This document shows positions 43,684 to 51,950 of a stretch of 64,000 nucleotides of DNA, piece after piece. The notes beneath the pieces were generated by a model that ran no database searches, had not been told where the DNA came from, and saw nothing but the letters and a program-made list of their open reading frames with translations. Origin of the DNA: Butyrivibrio sp. LC3010. Its GTDB lineage: Bacteria > Bacillota > Clostridia > Lachnospirales > Lachnospiraceae. Position numbers and translations under genes: made by a program. The stretch's first letter is position 1. Each line of letters opens with the position of its first letter. Where the stretch lies: NCBI RefSeq assembly GCF_000424385.1, contig NZ_AUJU01000005.1, forward strand, positions 62,001 to 126,000. The letters are read 5' to 3'.

Positions 43684-45399
43684 TTGAAAAGGTATTTTAA
43701 TATTTTAAAGGAAAAGGGCTTTGTTATAGCTGATGTGATAGCATCACTGTTTTTTGCCTTTTTCCTCACAGTTGGATATTCCGTTAAAACTACAGGCGGG
43801 ATAGAACTTATAAAGAATAATCTGATAAAGAGCATTGCAGAGTATCTTGGATATTCTGTTATGCTCTTTGTCGCGTTTTCTGTGGCAGCAATGCTTGTGG
43901 ATATTGCTGTAGAGAAGGACAGTATAAGGATTGTAGGAAAAGGCATGTTTGGGGCTTATTTGAAATACTTGAGGGAAAAGCCGTTTGTCACCACTTTCAT
44001 TACTCTTTTTATATGCTTTCTGCCTTTCTTTGTGGCGGCATTCCCCGGCCTTGTTATGTCTGATAATAAGGCGCAGCTTGCCGGAGCCTTTAATACTGCA
44101 TCCTTTAACCATTATGCTGTGGACTATACAGGTTCAAAGCTTGATAACCATCATCCGATTTTGCATACGCTTTTACTATATGGATGTATCAGATTGGGAG
44201 TAGTGATCTTTGGTTCCTTTAATGCAGGACTATTTCTTTACACCCTGATACAGTTTTTGTTCATGCTGTGCTGCTTTTCATATGTTGTAAAAATCTTCAC
44301 GGAATATGGTTTTTCTGATTTCTGGAATATCGTTTTTATGTTATATGTGCTTTTTGCGGGAGGACATCTTACAAGGTACATGTTTCTTGCTACTAAGGAC
44401 ATCATATACACAGGATTCATGCTGCTTTTTCTGTCAGGAGCATTTAAGATTTTCAAGGATAAGAAAATGAATTTCATGCTCATTTTTTCAGGGCTTGGCA
44501 TGATGGCTTTCAGGAAAGATGCCTACTATATTCTTTTGCTTTCTTTAATATTTGCAATTATTCTTGTTTCATGGAAAAGAAGAACCGGGTGGACCTTGAT
44601 CATAGCTTTAGTGCTGATAGGTATCGTGGTGGTTCATTCTCTTTGGAATAATGCGCTTCTTCCGGCAGCAGGAATCATGCAGGGGAGTAAGCGAGAAATG
44701 CTGTCTCTGCCATTTCAGATGACGGCCAGATATGTCAGAGACTGCGGAAATGATGTTACTGAAGAAGAAAAAAACGCAATTGATGCGGTTCTTTCGTATG
44801 ACACCCTTGCAGAGGAATATAATCCAAGGCATTCATCTCCGGTAAAAAACGGTTTTAAAGAGGACTCCACATCTGATGATATGAAGAACTATTTTAAAGC
44901 GTTTTTCTCAATGATGAAGAAGCATCCCAATGTTTATTTCTATGCGCTATTGGAATTTAAGTATGAGCTGTTTTATCCGGTGCCTTTTAATAAGGCATAT
45001 TACAACTATGATTCTGCTCAGAAAACTATGGGAGAATTGAACGAGATACTTAAGGATGAGGGAGCAGACTTTTCGTTTCCAAAATCAGAAGCTTTAACGG
45101 GATATAGAGGAGTTATTTACAGCATACAGACCGCATTATCAACTTATCCTGTAATCGGCATTTTCAGCTCTTCATCGACATATACCTGGACGCTGATTCT
45201 TCTTGCTTTATATGCGATTGTAAGAAAAAATAAATATGTATTTTTAATGTGTGTGCCGTTCCTTGCGATAATAGCACTTTGTATTGTTGGACCGCAGAGC
45301 GGAGCTCACATCAGATACTTATATCCTATACAGATGGCGATGGTTCCACTTATTGCCATGTCCATGAATATTTTCAGAAACTGCCAAAGGAGCAATTAA
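43684..45399 (+). CDS. DUF6020-type multi-pass membrane protein
   Basis: A 571-residue protein with about twelve membrane helices. An outer loop has SDNKAQLAGAFNT and KLDNHHPILHTLLLYG, the Asp and His-His-Pro pattern that marks DUF6020, a GT-C-like group. A large extracytoplasmic region lies near 330-445. I infer a lipid-linked sugar transferase or polymer-modifying role, as with other GT-C proteins in such loci. The start is a TTG at 43684 with GGGGAG before it, six bases after the previous stop. Confidence 0.7.
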   Translation: MKRYFNILKEKGFVIADVIASLFFAFFLTVGYSVKTTGGIELIKNNLIKSIAEYLGYSVMLFVAFSVAAMLVDIAVEKDSIRIVGKGMFGAYLKYLREKPFVTTFITLFICFLPFFVAAFPGLVMSDNKAQLAGAFNTASFNHYAVDYTGSKLDNHHPILHTLLLYGCIRLGVVIFGSFNAGLFLYTLIQFLFMLCCFSYVVKIFTEYGFSDFWNIVFMLYVLFAGGHLTRYMFLATKDIIYTGFMLLFLSGAFKIFKDKKMNFMLIFSGLGMMAFRKDAYYILLLSLIFAIILVSWKRRTGWTLIIALVLIGIVVVHSLWNNALLPAAGIMQGSKREMLSLPFQMTARYVRDCGNDVTEEEKNAIDAVLSYDTLAEEYNPRHSSPVKNGFKEDSTSDDMKNYFKAFFSMMKKHPNVYFYALLEFKYELFYPVPFNKAYYNYDSAQKTMGELNEILKDEGADFSFPKSEALTGYRGVIYSIQTALSTYPVIGIFSSSSTYTWTLILLALYAIVRKNKYVFLMCVPFLAIIALCIVGPQSGAHIRYLYPIQMAMVPLIAMSMNIFRNCQRSN

Positions 45400-45402
45400 C
45401 AG

Positions 45403-47835
45403 ATGAGTTTTTTTGATAACAGACATGTTAAAGGCAGGAGCTTTAAGAGTTCTGCATCAGCCAACACCAGTCTGTCAGCAAATTTCAACAGAATACTTAC
45501 AAGAAAGATAATGTTTCCCTTAATCTATCATTTTTATGCGCTAAAACCGGTTAAGGATGATAAGGTCATTTTTCTGGAGATAAGATTCGGTGAACTTACG
45601 GATAGCTACAGAGAGCTTTTTAACTATCTTGTAAGAAATTATGAGATGGATATACACTGTCATTTTTTGAGACAGGGCTTTGTGAATAACAGGCAGGAGC
45701 TGAAAAGGCAGATAGACTTTATAAAGGATGCCGCCACTGCAAGATACCTTATTTACAATGACAGCAGTGATACGCAAGGGTCCTTTAAAGTCAGACGCGG
45801 AACCCATGTGATGAACGTGTGGCATGCTGCCGGAGCCTTTAAGAAGTTCGGCAACAGCACCGCAGACAAGCTCTATAATGACGGAAAAAAGGGAGTGGTC
45901 TACAGACTCCATCCAAAGTATGACCTTGTTACGGTATCAAGTCCTGAAGTCGAGTGGGCCTATGCTGAAGCTATGGGCATGGATAGCTCCTGTGTAAAGG
46001 GAATTGGAATATCAAGATCTGATGTATTTTACAGAGATGATTTCAAAAGGAAAGCCTATGAGCATCTCCTTGATGAAATGCCTGCTGCAAAAGGCAAAAA
46101 GGTACTTCTCTATGCACCTACTTTCAGGGGGATTCCCAGAAATGCCATGACACCGGACATGTTTGATATAGGTAAGTTCTACAGCCATTTCAAGGATGAC
46201 TATGTTTTGCTGGTAAAGCATCATCCTCTTGTTAAGAACAAACCACAGATATCTTCTGAGTACTCGGATTTTGCCAGGGATATGACTGATGCCATGAGTA
46301 TAGATGAACTTTTATGTGTAACGGATATCTGTATTACGGATTATTCCTCACTTATTTTCGAATACTCCATATTTGAAAAACCAATGCTGTTTTTTGCATA
46401 TGATCTGGCTAATTATTTTGACTGGAGAGGATTCTATTACAACTTTGATGAGCTTACCCCCGGACCAGTATGCTATACAAATGCAGAAATGATAGATTAT
46501 ATCGAGCATGTTGACGAGCGTTTTGACAAAGCCAGGGTCCATGCCTTCAGAGAGAGGTTCATGAGTGCCTGTGACGGGCATGCTACAGAGCGTATTGCCA
46601 GGGAGTTTTTTGGCAGCAGGCTTGATAAATATAAGAGAACAGAACCTGTAAAAGGCGACTTTACTGATCTTCCGGAGGTTAAAAGCCTTTTTGGCACAGA
46701 ACAGAAGCGGATAGCTGAAATGGAAAAACTCAGGAAAAAGGCAAGGCGCGCTTACGATAATGGAAAAACAAAACCGATAGTTCCCGGAAGAGTAGTGTTG
46801 CTCGGAGATGAGAATTCTGACTGGGATGTTTTTCTCGGTGCAAAGAGAATTCTTGAAAAGGAAGCTGAGAGTAGCGGAAAAAAGTGGGAGATTCTTGAGG
46901 ATATAAAGTATAACAGCGACAACATTGAAACTTTTTGTGAAAAGCTATCCTGTGCAGAACGTATTTACTGTGCAGGCGAACCTTATATCTTAAGGATGTT
47001 TGATGTAAGACCTGAAACTCTTATGATCCAGATAAGCCCTGAGCTTAGACCACTGTATCCTCTGTGGGGAGCTTCGAAGGCATCAAGAAGCGGATATAAT
47101 GTTAAGGAAACCAGGCTTTTCCCTGTTAAATCCGCTTATGATGTTGTCTATGGCAGCACAAAGGAAGAGGAAGAGTTCTGGAGGAAAAATTATAGACTGA
47201 GAAGTGGCGGCGTGATAAAAACAGACAAGAATCCGACACTTCTAATGCTTGGTGATGAGACTTACAAAGAAGAGGCAAGAACGAGGCTTCAGCAAATAAT
47301 CCCATATGCGAAGGATAAGAAAGTCATCGGCTTTATCTGCAGGGACAGAGAGCAGCTTGATGGAAAGCTTGCTAAGCTGTTTACAAAAATGCATGAGGAT
47401 TTTGCGAGAACCACTATTTGTGTCTGCATGGCAGTGGATGGTAAGCCGGGAAGTGTTGTTACAGTTCCTGATTATCTTGAGGGATTTGTGTTTGATCCAA
47501 GGAGAAGCCTTGCTGAAATGGTGGCAATGCAGGGAGCACAGGGAGGCGACCGGGAGAAGTTCCAGATGACAGGCGCAGCGGATGCAGATTACAAAAATAT
47601 GCCTCCACTTTCAGTAAATGAGCTTATATCAGCATCAGATGCGGTCGTAGCTGATTACAGTCCCAGAGCATTTGCTGCAATAGAAGCTGAAAAGCCGCTG
47701 TTTTTATGGATGCCTGACAAGATTGGATACAGTAAGGTTCAGGAAGAATATTTAAGTATTGCTGAATTGTATCCAGATTTATGTGTGACTTCAGATGCTG
47801 AACTGATAGACAAACTTAAAAAACTGATTAAATAA
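45403..47835 (+). CDS. TagF-like CDP-polyol phosphotransferase with a second, degenerate TagF-like half
   Basis: An 810-residue protein. Residues 1-415 are a full TagF-like enzyme: WHAAGAFKKFG with His141, KHHPLV with His273-His274 and TDICITDYSSLIFEYSIFEKP. Residues 465-810 look like another copy of the same fold: LRPLYPLWGASKASRSGYN matches the first-histidine region but lacks the histidine, YDVVYGSTKEEEEFW matches YDLVTVSSPEVEWAY, and SDAVVADYSPRAFAAIEAEK (745-764) matches SDICITDYSS. The KHHP equivalent reads RDREQL. So the second half likely binds substrate or membrane but is not catalytic. Charged helical residues 430-465 link them. Confidence 0.86.
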   Translation: MSFFDNRHVKGRSFKSSASANTSLSANFNRILTRKIMFPLIYHFYALKPVKDDKVIFLEIRFGELTDSYRELFNYLVRNYEMDIHCHFLRQGFVNNRQELKRQIDFIKDAATARYLIYNDSSDTQGSFKVRRGTHVMNVWHAAGAFKKFGNSTADKLYNDGKKGVVYRLHPKYDLVTVSSPEVEWAYAEAMGMDSSCVKGIGISRSDVFYRDDFKRKAYEHLLDEMPAAKGKKVLLYAPTFRGIPRNAMTPDMFDIGKFYSHFKDDYVLLVKHHPLVKNKPQISSEYSDFARDMTDAMSIDELLCVTDICITDYSSLIFEYSIFEKPMLFFAYDLANYFDWRGFYYNFDELTPGPVCYTNAEMIDYIEHVDERFDKARVHAFRERFMSACDGHATERIAREFFGSRLDKYKRTEPVKGDFTDLPEVKSLFGTEQKRIAEMEKLRKKARRAYDNGKTKPIVPGRVVLLGDENSDWDVFLGAKRILEKEAESSGKKWEILEDIKYNSDNIETFCEKLSCAERIYCAGEPYILRMFDVRPETLMIQISPELRPLYPLWGASKASRSGYNVKETRLFPVKSAYDVVYGSTKEEEEFWRKNYRLRSGGVIKTDKNPTLLMLGDETYKEEARTRLQQIIPYAKDKKVIGFICRDREQLDGKLAKLFTKMHEDFARTTICVCMAVDGKPGSVVTVPDYLEGFVFDPRRSLAEMVAMQGAQGGDREKFQMTGAADADYKNMPPLSVNELISASDAVVADYSPRAFAAIEAEKPLFLWMPDKIGYSKVQEEYLSIAELYPDLCVTSDAELIDKLKKLIK

Positions 47836-47894
47836 AACCATAATGTAGAGGCTTACAAAACTGTAATAAAAGTTTAATAGTTGATTTAGAATTC

Positions 47895-47917
47895 TTGCTG
47901 TATTGAGATGCTATAAT
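47895..47917 (+). promoter_or_regulatory. Probable extended -10 promoter of the beta-helix gene
   Basis: TGCTATAAT (47909-47917) fits an extended -10 box. A consensus -35 is missing (the best 17-base-spaced site, gaattc, is weak), which extended -10 promoters tolerate. Transcripts would start about 58 bases before the ATG at 47982. The gene upstream ends 146 bases before the ATG, so a new unit here is reasonable. Confidence 0.5.
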
Positions 47918-47981
47918 AAATCCACTAGATATGCAAAATGACTCTTAATTTATGATTTATGTATTTTTAGGAGGATAATTT

Positions 47982-49103
47982 ATGAAGGATAGGAAGAGTA
48001 TAATCAAGTATGGACTGACCGCAGCTATTATGGCATTTTCCATAATGCTGATTGGACCTTCGCAGGTAAGTGCGAAAGAAGTAGTGCACGATGATGCTGA
48101 TCAGTATAGAGATCAAAAGGCTATTCAGGAAGCAATAGATAACGGAGAAGATGTCGTATTAAAGGGTGAGATATACTTAAATGGGTATCTTAGAATTAAG
48201 AGTGGCACACATATTGAAGCTACAGGAGCTACTATAAAGTGCAGAGGAAATATGTTTGCAAATGCTGATGGAGTTGATAGTTTCAATGACTTTTCCCTCA
48301 ATGGTGGAACATGGATCAGAGCTGATGGTGCTGATGGAAATCCTGCTTTTGAGCCTAAGCATGATACACAGTCTGCTATTAAACTTTGGGGCGGCAATGG
48401 CATAAAGATTACAAACGCTACATTAAAGGTATCCGGAATGGGCGGACACAACATTGAGCTTGTAGCATGTAAGAACGTAACAATCGATAATTGCATTATT
48501 GAAGGTCAGGGCTCCAGCAGTGATAAGACCTGTGAGCAGATTCAGCTTGATATGGCAGCGCCGACAACAGCAGCATTTGTACCTTCCAGCATGTACGGAG
48601 AGTGCTGTGAGAATGTGGTTATAAATAAGTGCACTGTTACCGGAAACAGAGGTGTTGCAGCTAATATTCCTATTAAGGGTGGCAATGCAGTGAAGACTTA
48701 TTCAAGCAATTATCATAAGAAAATTTCAGTAACCAACTGCAATATTACATCACTAAAAACAGAAGCATTACTTCTCTTCAATACAAACGGCATAACCGTT
48801 ACTGATAATGAGATCATCAGCAATGCCAAGAAGTCACAGAAGTATAAATCCTTTGGTCTCCATGTTCAGACTTATGGCAGCGGCAAGGGTGGCTTTAGTA
48901 AAGGCAAAGTAGTAGTTAAGAACAACACCATTAAGGGTGGAATGTTCGGCGCAAGTATTTCAGGAACTACAGGCCATGCTAAATTCGGTAAAGTTACATT
49001 TACAGGAAATACAGTATTCAGTAAGGGCGGAATAGATAATGCATACCACATTGATTCCTATAAGAGTCTTAAGGACAAAGGAAATAAGTGCAAGAAGTGG
49101 TAA
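47982..49103 (+). CDS. Secreted right-handed parallel beta-helix protein
   Basis: A 373-residue protein with a signal peptide ending near VSA (about residue 31). The rest repeats short strands typical of a parallel beta-helix (NITNATLKV, NVTIDNCIIEG, NVVINKCTVTG, KISVTNCNITS). Such folds occur in polysaccharide lyases, epimerases and tailspike-like hydrolases. EQIQLDMAAP at about residue 185 matches the EAFQIDAAN segment of the protein at 51951, so the two are related. A role in trimming or remodelling the exported polymer is inferred. GGAGG is before the ATG, and a strong terminator follows. Confidence 0.83.
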   Translation: MKDRKSIIKYGLTAAIMAFSIMLIGPSQVSAKEVVHDDADQYRDQKAIQEAIDNGEDVVLKGEIYLNGYLRIKSGTHIEATGATIKCRGNMFANADGVDSFNDFSLNGGTWIRADGADGNPAFEPKHDTQSAIKLWGGNGIKITNATLKVSGMGGHNIELVACKNVTIDNCIIEGQGSSSDKTCEQIQLDMAAPTTAAFVPSSMYGECCENVVINKCTVTGNRGVAANIPIKGGNAVKTYSSNYHKKISVTNCNITSLKTEALLLFNTNGITVTDNEIISNAKKSQKYKSFGLHVQTYGSGKGGFSKGKVVVKNNTIKGGMFGASISGTTGHAKFGKVTFTGNTVFSKGGIDNAYHIDSYKSLKDKGNKCKKW

Positions 49104-49140
49104 ATGTTTCATAATTAAAGTATTATATATATGATAACAA

Positions 49141-49172
49141 AAGAGGCAGTCAAAATGATTTGACTGCCTCTT
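49141..49172 (+). terminator. Strong intrinsic terminator after the beta-helix gene
   Basis: AAGAGGCAGTCAAA (49141-49154) pairs perfectly over 14 bases with TTTGACTGCCTCTT (49159-49172) around an ATGA loop, 38 bases after the stop. The following bases are AT-rich rather than a long T tract. It separates the beta-helix gene from the GDPD-like gene. Confidence 0.85.
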
Positions 49173-49222
49173 CATATAATAAACGCGCGGCAATCTATTT
49201 CTTGAGCCGCATAGGAGGTTAT

Positions 49223-50035
49223 GTGAAAAGAGTAATACAAGCTGCAATAGCGATAATGCTTGCAATTATTTTATTACCGGGCAGAGCCATGGCTGAGAGT
49301 CCTGTTGTTAATCAGACACTTTTCCCGGAAGATATAAAGGATAGAAAAATAGTTCATGCCTGTGGTGAGTATAACGGAGTAAGACATGCTAATTGCGAAG
49401 AGGCACTTTTGGAAGCTATAGATAAAAACAGAAGAGTTATTGAGATTGACTTTATGTTCACATCAGACAATGTGCTTGTTTGCGATCATGCTTTTATTAC
49501 ATTCGGAAGGAAGACTGTTTCCTATGATGAGTTTCTTAGCTCAAAACCAGATGAAGAAGGAACGGCCATGACTGCCAGACGGGCAATTAAGCTCTTGAAA
49601 AATACTGATATTAAACTGATCGTGGATACCCAGGAACCAAAACTTGTTACGGTGTATAAAGAGCTTAAAAAGATATGCAGGAAGGAAAAGGCTGAAAAGT
49701 ATTTCGAGAATATAGTTCCTCAGATTTATTATGAGAAACAGTACAGAGAGCTTGAAAGCTTCAATAATTTTCCGGAATACATTTTTGAAGCCTACAGACT
49801 AACCGGAGCTCCTAAAAAAGGCGGGCATGCGGATTTTAAATACTTCAGAAAAATCTGCAGAAGACGTAAGAAAATAAGATATATCGCATTTTATACAGAT
49901 TATGTAAACAAAAATGCGGTGAGCATATTCCAAAAAATAGGAGTTGGAGTTATTGCTCATCCCGTAAATACTATTTCGAAGTACAGGCAGCTAAGGAAAA
50001 TGGGTGTTACAGCTGTCATGACAGATGTTTTGTAG
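49223..50035 (+). CDS. Secreted GDPD/PI-PLC-like phosphodiesterase
   Basis: A 270-residue protein with a signal peptide (KRVIQAAIAIMLAIILLPG, cut after AMA). It has the family catalytic set: His45 in VHACG, Glu74-x-Asp76 in IEIDF and His89 in CDHAF. It would hydrolyse glycerophosphodiesters outside the cell. It is related to the C-terminal domain of the fusion at 27977. I prefer GTG 49223, since AGGAGG (49213-49218) lies before it and the frame's earlier start at 49160 is inside the terminator hairpin. The ATG at 49221 is out of frame. Confidence 0.84.
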   Translation: MKRVIQAAIAIMLAIILLPGRAMAESPVVNQTLFPEDIKDRKIVHACGEYNGVRHANCEEALLEAIDKNRRVIEIDFMFTSDNVLVCDHAFITFGRKTVSYDEFLSSKPDEEGTAMTARRAIKLLKNTDIKLIVDTQEPKLVTVYKELKKICRKEKAEKYFENIVPQIYYEKQYRELESFNNFPEYIFEAYRLTGAPKKGGHADFKYFRKICRRRKKIRYIAFYTDYVNKNAVSIFQKIGVGVIAHPVNTISKYRQLRKMGVTAVMTDVL

Positions 50036-50067
50036 AATATTGAAGTTCCTTGTTATCGTTCGGAAGG

Positions 50068-50111
50068 CAGGATATGCCACTTGATTCGTAAGGACCTGCT
50101 CCAATACGATT
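50068..50111 (+). repeat. Degenerate fragment of repeat A
   Basis: This 44-base stretch matches 36 bases of the middle of repeat A, with AGGACCTGCTCCAATACGATT differing at one base. It has lost the stems of the second and third hairpins. It lies just before an intrinsic terminator. Confidence 0.7.
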
Positions 50112-50121
50112 ATGGAATATG

Positions 50122-50162
50122 AAATAACCTGATATCAGTGAGACTGGTATCAGGTTATTTTT
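50122..50162 (+). terminator. Intrinsic terminator after the GDPD-like gene
   Basis: AAATAACCTGATA (50122-50134) pairs with TATCAGGTTATTT (50148-50160), with an inner CAG-TGAGA-CTG stem, and a TTTTT run ends it. It closes the GDPD-like gene, 86 bases after its stop. Confidence 0.88.
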
Positions 50163-50226
50163 GCTTGCAGATAAGTGTGATTACCATTAATATAGTAATG
50201 ATATTGTTTTGAAGAAGTGGGAGCTG

Positions 50227-50312
50227 GTTATCGTTAGCGCACGCCTTTAGGCGCTCACGTTATCCGTATCCGACCGGACTGAGTCAGATATAAGCCAGCG
50301 TCTATAGAGGAG
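50227..50312 (+). repeat. Leader repeat B, copy 2
   Basis: About 75% identical to 39214-39300. It keeps GTCAGATATAAGCC and CGTCTATAGAGGAG just before the start of the GtrB gene. Its own dyads are GCC-TTTA-GGC near 50243 and TATCCGAC/GTCAGATA (one mismatch). Both copies end at a start codon's ribosome site, so it looks like a shared leader. Confidence 0.7.
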
Positions 50313-50318
50313 AAGTGT

Positions 50319-51293
50319 ATGAAGCTCATTATTCAGATTCCATGCTATAACGAGGCAGAGACCTTAGAGGTTGCACTTAATGATCTGCCGAAGCACATCG
50401 ATGGAATTGATAAGATAGAGTATCTTATTATAAATGACGGAAGTAAAGATAACACAGTTGAAGTGGCCAGAAACTGGGGAGTTCATTATGTTGTGAACTT
50501 TAAGAAAAATAAGGGACTGGCTAAAGGCTTCATGGCAGGACTTGATGCCTGCCTGAGAAATGGCGCGGATATTATCGCTAATACGGATGCAGATAATCAG
50601 TATAACGGAGATGATATTGAGAAGCTTGTTCGCCCTATTATTGATGGGAAGGCTGACATAGTGATAGGTGCAAGACCTATAGATCAGACTGAGCATTTTT
50701 CACCATTAAAGAAAAAACTTCAGCATTTCGGAAGCTGGGTTGTAAGGAAGGCATCAAAATCAGATATACCGGACGCTCCAAGTGGATTCAGGGCATACAG
50801 CAGAGATGCAGCCATGAGACTAAATGTTGTAAATGAATACACCTATACACTTGAGACGATTGTACAGGCAGGCCGCGAGAGGATTCCTATGGAGTCGGTT
50901 GATATCAGGACTAACGCTGAGCTTAGACCATCAAGACTCTTTTCAAGTATGCTTGGATATGTAAAAAAATCTATGCTTACTATAATAAGAGCCTATATCA
51001 TGTATAAGCCATTGCAGTTTTTCTCAATCTGCGGTGCTATACCATTTCTGATTGGCTTTATTTTAGGAGTGCGCTATCTGGTATTTATAGCAATGGGAAT
51101 TGATGGCGGTCATGTTCAGTCGCTTATTCTTGCAAGCACACTGATGATGCTGGGATTTATGACTTTTATTGTAGGGCTCCAGGCAGATGTTATCGCAGCA
51201 AACCGCAAGATACTTGAAGATGTACAGTATCATGTGAGGAAGCTTGATTATGATAATGCCGCTGCAAAGGATGAGGACAAGATTGAAGCGTAA
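50319..51293 (+). CDS. Polyprenyl-phosphate glycosyltransferase (GtrB/CsbB-like GT2)
   Basis: A 324-residue GT2 enzyme with MKLIIQIPCYNEAETLEVAL, INDGSKDNT and NTDADNQYNGDD, plus two C-terminal membrane helices (about 225-290). This is the GtrB/DPM1-like group that makes sugar-phosphate-undecaprenol inside the cell. With the GtrA-like gene (51461) and the YfhO-like gene (56285) it can form a three-component glycosylation system, as described for GtcA-CsbB-YfhO in Firmicutes. It starts just after repeat B and AGAGGAG. Confidence 0.91.
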   Translation: MKLIIQIPCYNEAETLEVALNDLPKHIDGIDKIEYLIINDGSKDNTVEVARNWGVHYVVNFKKNKGLAKGFMAGLDACLRNGADIIANTDADNQYNGDDIEKLVRPIIDGKADIVIGARPIDQTEHFSPLKKKLQHFGSWVVRKASKSDIPDAPSGFRAYSRDAAMRLNVVNEYTYTLETIVQAGRERIPMESVDIRTNAELRPSRLFSSMLGYVKKSMLTIIRAYIMYKPLQFFSICGAIPFLIGFILGVRYLVFIAMGIDGGHVQSLILASTLMMLGFMTFIVGLQADVIAANRKILEDVQYHVRKLDYDNAAAKDEDKIEA

Positions 51294-51307
51294 GATTTCA
51301 TGAATGT

Positions 51308-51435
51308 ATGACTTTTTGTGGGCAAAAGCGGAAATCGCCCACAAAAAATCCTGCCTTCGGCAGGACACGCCCCTCGCTTCGCGAGGACCTGGTCCAATAC
51401 GATTCCCGTTTTTCTGAGGAAAAACAGGAATCTAT
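51308..51435 (+). repeat. Four-hairpin intergenic repeat A, copy 2
   Basis: A 128-base element that matches 7734-7860 at about 97%, with only a few substitutions and one extra A. Its first hairpin is a perfect TGTGGGC/GCCCACA with T and A tracts on the two sides; the third has a CGCTTCGCG loop. It begins 15 bases after the GtrB stop and ends 26 bases before GtrA, so it lies inside a functional pair. Confidence 0.86.
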
Positions 51436-51460
51436 ATATTGAATTAACGGAAAGAAATGT

Positions 51461-51889
51461 ATGTTAGAAAAGATATTTAAAAAGCTGGTTAACAAAGAGA
51501 CTATTCTATATACGATTTTTGGCGTGGCTACAAGTATTTTGAATGTAGCCATGTTTCATGTTCTGGATATACTTGGCATGGAATACAGAATTGCCAATCT
51601 GATAACTCTTATAACTGTTAAGCTGGCTGCATATTTATGTAATAAGAATTTTGTTTTTAAGAGTAAATGCAATAATTTCATGGAACTTGTCATGGAGTTT
51701 GCAAGGTTTGTTTTCTGGCGCGGTGCCACAATGATTCTGGACTATGTAGGACTGATTTTCCTCGTGGAAATAGTTCATATGAAGAAGCTTTATGGAAAAA
51801 TCATTGTGACTGTGCTTGTTATTGCGATTAATTATGTGACAGGTAAAAAGCACGTGTTTAAGAATCAGGTTGGGACTGAGAAAAATTAA
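51461..51889 (+). CDS. GtrA family membrane protein (lipid-linked sugar flippase)
   Basis: A 142-residue protein with four membrane helices. It opens LVNKETILYTIFGVATSILN and ends with MKKLYGKIIVTVLVIAINYVTGKKHVFK, the usual GtrA ending. GtrA proteins flip undecaprenyl-phosphate sugars made by GtrB. It follows the GtrB gene with only repeat A between them, so expression may be uncoupled by the hairpins. The ribosome site is GGAAAGAAA. Confidence 0.9.
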   Translation: MLEKIFKKLVNKETILYTIFGVATSILNVAMFHVLDILGMEYRIANLITLITVKLAAYLCNKNFVFKSKCNNFMELVMEFARFVFWRGATMILDYVGLIFLVEIVHMKKLYGKIIVTVLVIAINYVTGKKHVFKNQVGTEKN

Positions 51890-51950
51890 CACCTATTAAA
51901 AACTTAAGTAATCTGAGGAATAATTTGGGGAGAGGGGAAAGGAAATAAGA

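Noticed and set aside
49160-49222. Start of the secreted GDPD-like gene at 49160
   Set aside because: It lies inside the terminator hairpin of the gene before; GTG 49223 has AGGAGG and gives a clean signal peptide.
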